Positions 6,587-8,901 of a DNA stretch of 8,901 nucleotides are shown here, one piece after another. The notes under the pieces were generated by a model that was not told the DNA's origin, searched no databases, and worked only from the letters and a program-made list of their open reading frames with translations. The first letter of the stretch is position 1, and every line of letters begins with the position of its first letter. Source of the stretch: Treponema sp. GTDB taxonomy: Bacteria; Spirochaetota; Spirochaetia; Treponematales; Rectinemataceae. The stretch lies in the NCBI GenBank assembly GCA_012516755.1, contig JAAYWE010000133.1, forward strand, positions 1 to 8,901, read 5' to 3'. A program made the translations under genes and the position numbers.

Positions 6587-7042
6587 TCAAAATGGAATAT
6601 CATCAGTAAACTCGTCGATTGTCGGAGGAATAGGCATCTGATTATTGGCAGAATCAATCTTTGATGGAATATTATCTGCTGCATATCTTCTGCCACCCAT
6701 TTCGCCACTATTTTGAGACGGAGCTCCCAATGGTCGAATAGTTCCAGCGACAATAACTACTTTTGAGCGCTGTTGGCCATCTTTTTCCCACCTATCTTGG
6801 CGAAGTTCTCCCTGAACGGCGACCTGTCGGCCTTTGAAAAGGTATTTGCTTAGCCCTTCTGCGCTTTTCCCATAAAACTCGATATCAAAATAATGCGGCT
6901 CATCAATCCATTGGTCATCCTGCTTCTTAGAGCGATTCACTGCAATGGAAAAACGGCATATTGGAAGCCCAGACGGCGTGTATTTCAATTCACTGTCGCG
7001 GGTAAGACGCCCAACCAACACTACTACATTGATATCACTCAC
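6587..7042 (-). CDS. ssb: Single-stranded DNA-binding protein, GTG start
   Basis: SSB coats single-stranded DNA during replication, repair and recombination and recruits partner proteins. The product is 151 residues. The OB-fold occupies about 1-105: MSDINVVVLVGRLTRDSELKY, then FSIAVNR (31-37), FDIEFYGKSAE (52-62), the YLFKGRQVAVQGELR strand block (67-81) and KVVIVAG (94-100). A short flexible linker rich in Gly, Asn and Pro follows. The acidic C-terminal tail ends DDIPF, the canonical partner-docking tip. The start is GTG at 7042, with a good AAGGAG six bases upstream and no better alternative. It lies between rpsF and rpsR, a widespread bacterial order. A 5-bp hairpin precedes its ribosome binding site. 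Confidence 0.96.
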   Translation of the reverse strand: MSDINVVVLVGRLTRDSELKYTPSGLPICRFSIAVNRSKKQDDQWIDEPHYFDIEFYGKSAEGLSKYLFKGRQVAVQGELRQDRWEKDGQQRSKVVIVAGTIRPLGAPSQNSGEMGGRRYAADNIPSKIDSANNQMPIPPTIDEFTDDIPF

Positions 7043-7055
7043 AATATACTCCTTT

Positions 7056-7070
7056 AGTCCTTGTGGGACT
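7056..7070 (-). other. Small hairpin just upstream of the ssb ribosome binding site
   Basis: AGTCC and GGACT form a perfect 5-bp stem with a 5-base loop in the 33-bp rpsF-ssb gap. It ends one base before AAGGAG (7054-7049). It leaves the Shine-Dalgarno sequence free, so a role as an RNA stabiliser or in spacing is possible. Chance formation cannot be excluded at this length. Confidence 0.3.
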
Positions 7071-7075
7071 TGGCC

Positions 7076-7357
7076 TTATTCTTCAACCTTTACGACCAGG
7101 TGTTTCAATACCAAAGGGTTTAGCTTTATTGCGCGCTCGAGCGAAACAATGGAAGCAGGATCAAAACTCATTCGATAGAGCATATAGTGAGCGCGTGTCT
7201 TTTTCTTGATTGGATATGCGAGAGGCTTGTCTCCCATATCTTCTTCTTTTACATCAATTGCCTTATACTGCGAAAGCATATCGGCGATTGCCTGTTTGCC
7301 GGCCTTGAACTCTTCTTCTTCCGAGCTCAGCACAGTGACTAGTTCATACTGTCTCAT
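7076..7357 (-). CDS. rpsF: 30S ribosomal protein S6
   Basis: S6 is a small-subunit protein that dimerises with S18 and binds the central domain of 16S rRNA. The product is 93 residues, normal for the family. It begins MRQYELVTVLSSE, a typical S6 first strand. The middle has MGDKPLAYPIKKKTRAHYMLYRM-type content (residues 41-63), matching the conserved G-x-x-x-LAYPI-x-K block. The C-terminus ends LNPLVLKHLVVKVEE, with the usual last strand and no long tail. A strong GGGAGG lies five bases before the ATG. It is the first gene of the rpsF-ssb-rpsR-membrane protein-rplI-dnaB operon and has a structured leader, consistent with autoregulation by S6:S18. Confidence 0.96.
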   Translation of the reverse strand: MRQYELVTVLSSEEEEFKAGKQAIADMLSQYKAIDVKEEDMGDKPLAYPIKKKTRAHYMLYRMSFDPASIVSLERAIKLNPLVLKHLVVKVEE

Positions 7358-7362
7358 TCAAT

Positions 7363-7368
7363 CCTCCC
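7363..7368 (-). promoter_or_regulatory. rpsF ribosome binding site
   Basis: GGGAGG on the - strand lies five bases before the rpsF ATG. It is a close match to anti-Shine-Dalgarno pairing and follows directly on the structured leader, so access to it is the likely point of translational control. Confidence 0.75.
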
Positions 7369-7372
7369 TGTG

Positions 7373-7487
7373 GACATATGCACTCATACGAGTGCGGATG
7401 ATCCGGCTGATAGAACCGGATAAAGAGGGCCTTATCTATATATCACAAATGAATGCGAAGGACAAGCATAGACCATTTGCATATGTC
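7373..7487 (-). promoter_or_regulatory. Structured rpsF leader (candidate S6:S18 autoregulatory region)
   Basis: Three pairings are visible. (a) Stem 7395-7390/7385-7380, GCACTC with GAGTGC around a GTAT loop, can extend through a CC/AT internal loop into an imperfect outer stem. (b) Stem 7421-7414/7408-7401 is eight pairs on the - strand RNA (ATCCGG with CCGGAT, plus U.G and U-A), with a 5-base loop. The U.G pair would be A.C on the other strand, so the structure favours rpsF mRNA. (c) Long-range 10-bp perfect repeat GACATATGCA/TGCATATGTC (7487-7478 with 7382-7373), which competes with (a) for 7382-7380. S6:S18-binding leaders with a CCG in a bulge are known upstream of rpsF in many bacteria, and a CCG sits at the internal loop of (a). 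Membership in that class is not proven. Confidence 0.5.
7437..7465 (-). promoter_or_regulatory. Candidate rpsF operon promoter, proximal
   Basis: A -35 TTGTCC (7465-7460), a 17-base spacer and a -10 TATATA (7442-7437) form a sigma-70-like promoter. Transcription would start near 7430 and give a leader of about 73 bases holding just the two hairpins at 7401-7421 and 7380-7395. Each hexamer matches 4 of 6 consensus bases. Confidence 0.4.
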
Positions 7488-7494
7488 TCTTCTA

Positions 7495-7500
7495 AGTATA
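7495..7500 (-). promoter_or_regulatory. Candidate rpsF operon -10 element, distal
   Basis: TATACT on the - strand matches 5 of 6 bases of the -10 consensus, but I see no good -35 at 16-18 bases. If used, the RNA would start near 7488, just at the first half of the 10-bp repeat, so the whole leader would be enclosed by that helix. Confidence 0.25.
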
Positions 7501-7510
7501 ACTAGCCCTC

Positions 7511-7539
7511 TTGCATCCATTGCTGATTATTCTCATAAT
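7511..7539 (+). promoter_or_regulatory. Candidate hisS promoter
   Basis: TTGCAT (7511-7516), a 17-base spacer and CATAAT (7534-7539) give a sigma-70-like promoter. The -10 matches 5 of 6 bases, the -35 only 3 of 6. The predicted start near 7546 leaves a short leader of about 47 bases. It lies back to back with the rpsF promoter region. Confidence 0.4.
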
Positions 7540-7592
7540 TACTCAACTTATCTTTGCAATACTGCTTAATTCTATATTGATGGAGCTAATGA

Positions 7593-8901
7593 ATGACTGT
7601 TATTAAGCCGAGAGTGCTAAAAGGTTTTCGAGATTTTTTACCTGATGCAGAGATAACTCGCTCTTCTCTGGTAAGAGAACTTGAGCAAGTCTTTGCATTA
7701 TTTGGTTTTGTACCCATAGACACTCCCGTCCTCGAGTATGCTGACATCTTGCTTGGAAAAGGAGGCGGAGAAACAGACAAGCAAGTATATCGCTTCCTTG
7801 ATCATGGCGATCGAGACGTAGCCATGCGTTTCGATTTGACAGTGCCTTTCGCACGATTTATGGCAGAACATGTCGACGAGTTATATTTGCCCTTTAGGAG
7901 ATATCACATAGCAAAAGTATGGCGCGGAGAGAATACTCAGCGCGGAAGATATCGGGAATTCATGCAGTGCGATTTTGATATCGTGGGTACTGATTCAGGC
8001 TCTGCGGATGCAGATATTCTGCTTACAGCAGCCAAAGCGATGCTAAGACTAGATGTCGGAGAATTCTCGATCCGCATTAATCACCGCGCACTTTTTAATA
8101 GATTCTTGGAACACATTGGCGCTTCAGCCAGGTCTACGGAAATTCTCAGGACCGTAGACAAGCTAGAAAAAATAGGTTTTGAGAATGCCTTCGAAAAGCT
8201 CTCGAAGTTGCTGGGTCTGCAATTGGCAGACGATATTCTCTCTTTTATCAAAAAAGAAGAGAGCTTTGAAGCAACTCTTGAAAAGATGATTGGTTTTTGC
8301 GATAAAAATGATTTTCAGGCGCAATCGGCAAGGGATCGTTTGCTGGAAATAATGGAATATGTGGCTGCAGCAGGCTTTGAGAATCGGATTATGCTTGATC
8401 CAAGCATCACTCGAGGTCTGGATTATTATACAGGAATGGTTGTAGAGACATCGCTAGGAGCTCTGCCTGAGATTGGCTCCGTATGCTCAGGAGGCAGATA
8501 TGACGAACTCGCAAGCCTATATACCGAGAGAAGAATGCCGGGAGTTGGAGCTTCAATTGGTTTGGATAGACTTATCGCAGCTTTAGAGACAATCGGTAAA
8601 ATAGACAAGTCAATAATATCGACCCAAATACTGATAATGAATCAGGAAAAAGGGACTGTAGATAAAGTCGCGATATCAGAGCTTCATGCGCTAGCGGCTC
8701 ATCTTAGAGATGCCGGTTTTTCCTGTGAAGTATTTCCTGAGGAGAAAAAGACCCTTGCCCAGTATACCTATGCCGAGCGAAAACACATTCCTCTCGCTCT
8801 CTTCACTAATTCGGCAAAAGGCCCCTATAATATCAGGATTCTAGCGGAGAGAAGGAACATAGAGTGTCTGGATTTCGACAGCCTCTGCAAATTTATTAGG
8901 A
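7593..8901 (+). CDS. hisS: Histidyl-tRNA synthetase (eukaryote/archaea-like type), 3'-truncated by window edge
   Basis: HisRS charges tRNA-His with histidine, using ATP, in the cytosol. The frame runs from ATG 7593 to the window end without a stop; 436 residues are visible, so little more than the final tail should be missing. Class II motif 1 is near 39-48 (FVPIDTPVLE). The segment MRFDLTVPFARFM (78-90) is the form typical of archaeal and eukaryotic HisRS, rather than the LRPEGT form of the E. coli type. Motif 2 is VWRGENTQRGRYREF (109-123, R111). The histidine-binding motif is TRGLDYYTG (273-281). SGGRYDEL (299-306) and motif 3 GVGASIGLDRL (317-327, R325) follow. The anticodon-binding domain occupies about 345 to the end, including KKTLAQYTYAERKHIP. 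GGAG (7582-7585) lies seven bases before the ATG. The complete catalytic motifs and C-terminal domain exclude HisZ. Confidence 0.95.
   Translation, partial: MTVIKPRVLKGFRDFLPDAEITRSSLVRELEQVFALFGFVPIDTPVLEYADILLGKGGGETDKQVYRFLDHGDRDVAMRFDLTVPFARFMAEHVDELYLPFRRYHIAKVWRGENTQRGRYREFMQCDFDIVGTDSGSADADILLTAAKAMLRLDVGEFSIRINHRALFNRFLEHIGASARSTEILRTVDKLEKIGFENAFEKLSKLLGLQLADDILSFIKKEESFEATLEKMIGFCDKNDFQAQSARDRLLEIMEYVAAAGFENRIMLDPSITRGLDYYTGMVVETSLGALPEIGSVCSGGRYDELASLYTERRMPGVGASIGLDRLIAALETIGKIDKSIISTQILIMNQEKGTVDKVAISELHALAAHLRDAGFSCEVFPEEKKTLAQYTYAERKHIPLALFTNSAKGPYNIRILAERRNIECLDFDSLCKFIR

Noticed and set aside
7554..7578. TTGCAA...TATATT as the hisS promoter
   Set aside because: The spacer is only 13 bases, and the start would fall at or inside the ribosome binding site.
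7603..7854. Open frames on the - strand within the start of hisS
   Set aside because: They overlap clear HisRS coding sequence, have low-complexity shadow-like composition and no domain.
1..8901. Mobile elements, CRISPR repeats, tRNA or rRNA genes
   Set aside because: I looked for direct repeats in arrays, terminal inverted repeats with transposase motifs and cloverleaf-like sequence, and saw none. Genes are contiguous housekeeping genes.

Overview
This window is core-genome sequence from a bacterium, most probably a spirochaete of the Treponema/Rectinema/Spirochaeta group. That assignment is inferred from gene order and protein style: an rpsF-ssb-rpsR-membrane protein-rplI-dnaB block, a cdsA-dxr-rseP block, and a histidyl-tRNA synthetase with the eukaryote/archaea-like 'DLTVPFAR' motif. 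No database search was possible. I see no mobile element, CRISPR array, rRNA, tRNA or defence module, and no convincing previously undescribed multi-gene system.

Layout. Bases 1-3233 (+ strand) hold a tightly packed lipid/isoprenoid/membrane-protease operon: the 3' part of cdsA (CDP-diacylglycerol synthase), complete dxr (second step of the MEP isoprenoid pathway) and complete rseP (site-2 intramembrane metalloprotease). dxr and rseP overlap by ATGA. The transcription unit meets a convergent operon across only 18 bp. Bases 3252-7357 (- strand), read from right to left, hold rpsF (S6), ssb, rpsR (S18), a polytopic DUF2232/YybS-like membrane protein, rplI (L9) and dnaB (replicative helicase). 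This operon combines small- and large-subunit ribosomal proteins with two replication proteins. Bases 7358-7592 are a 235-bp divergent promoter/leader region. Bases 7593-8901 (+ strand) are hisS, cut by the window end.

The most rewarding points are: (1) dxr appears to start at a CTG codon. A well-spaced GGAGG and an in-frame stop bracket the start, and there is no ATG/GTG/TTG in the first 69 codons, so routine gene callers would delete the NADPH-binding motif. (2) The rpsF leader contains two good hairpins and a 10-bp long-range inverted repeat. It is a plausible S6:S18 autoregulatory leader with possible alternative folds. (3) Small perfect hairpins sit in two of the gaps inside the rpsF-dnaB operon, and a weaker inverted-repeat arrangement sits before dnaB. 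(4) S18 and L9 carry charged terminal extensions, and CdsA has substitutions in its family signature.
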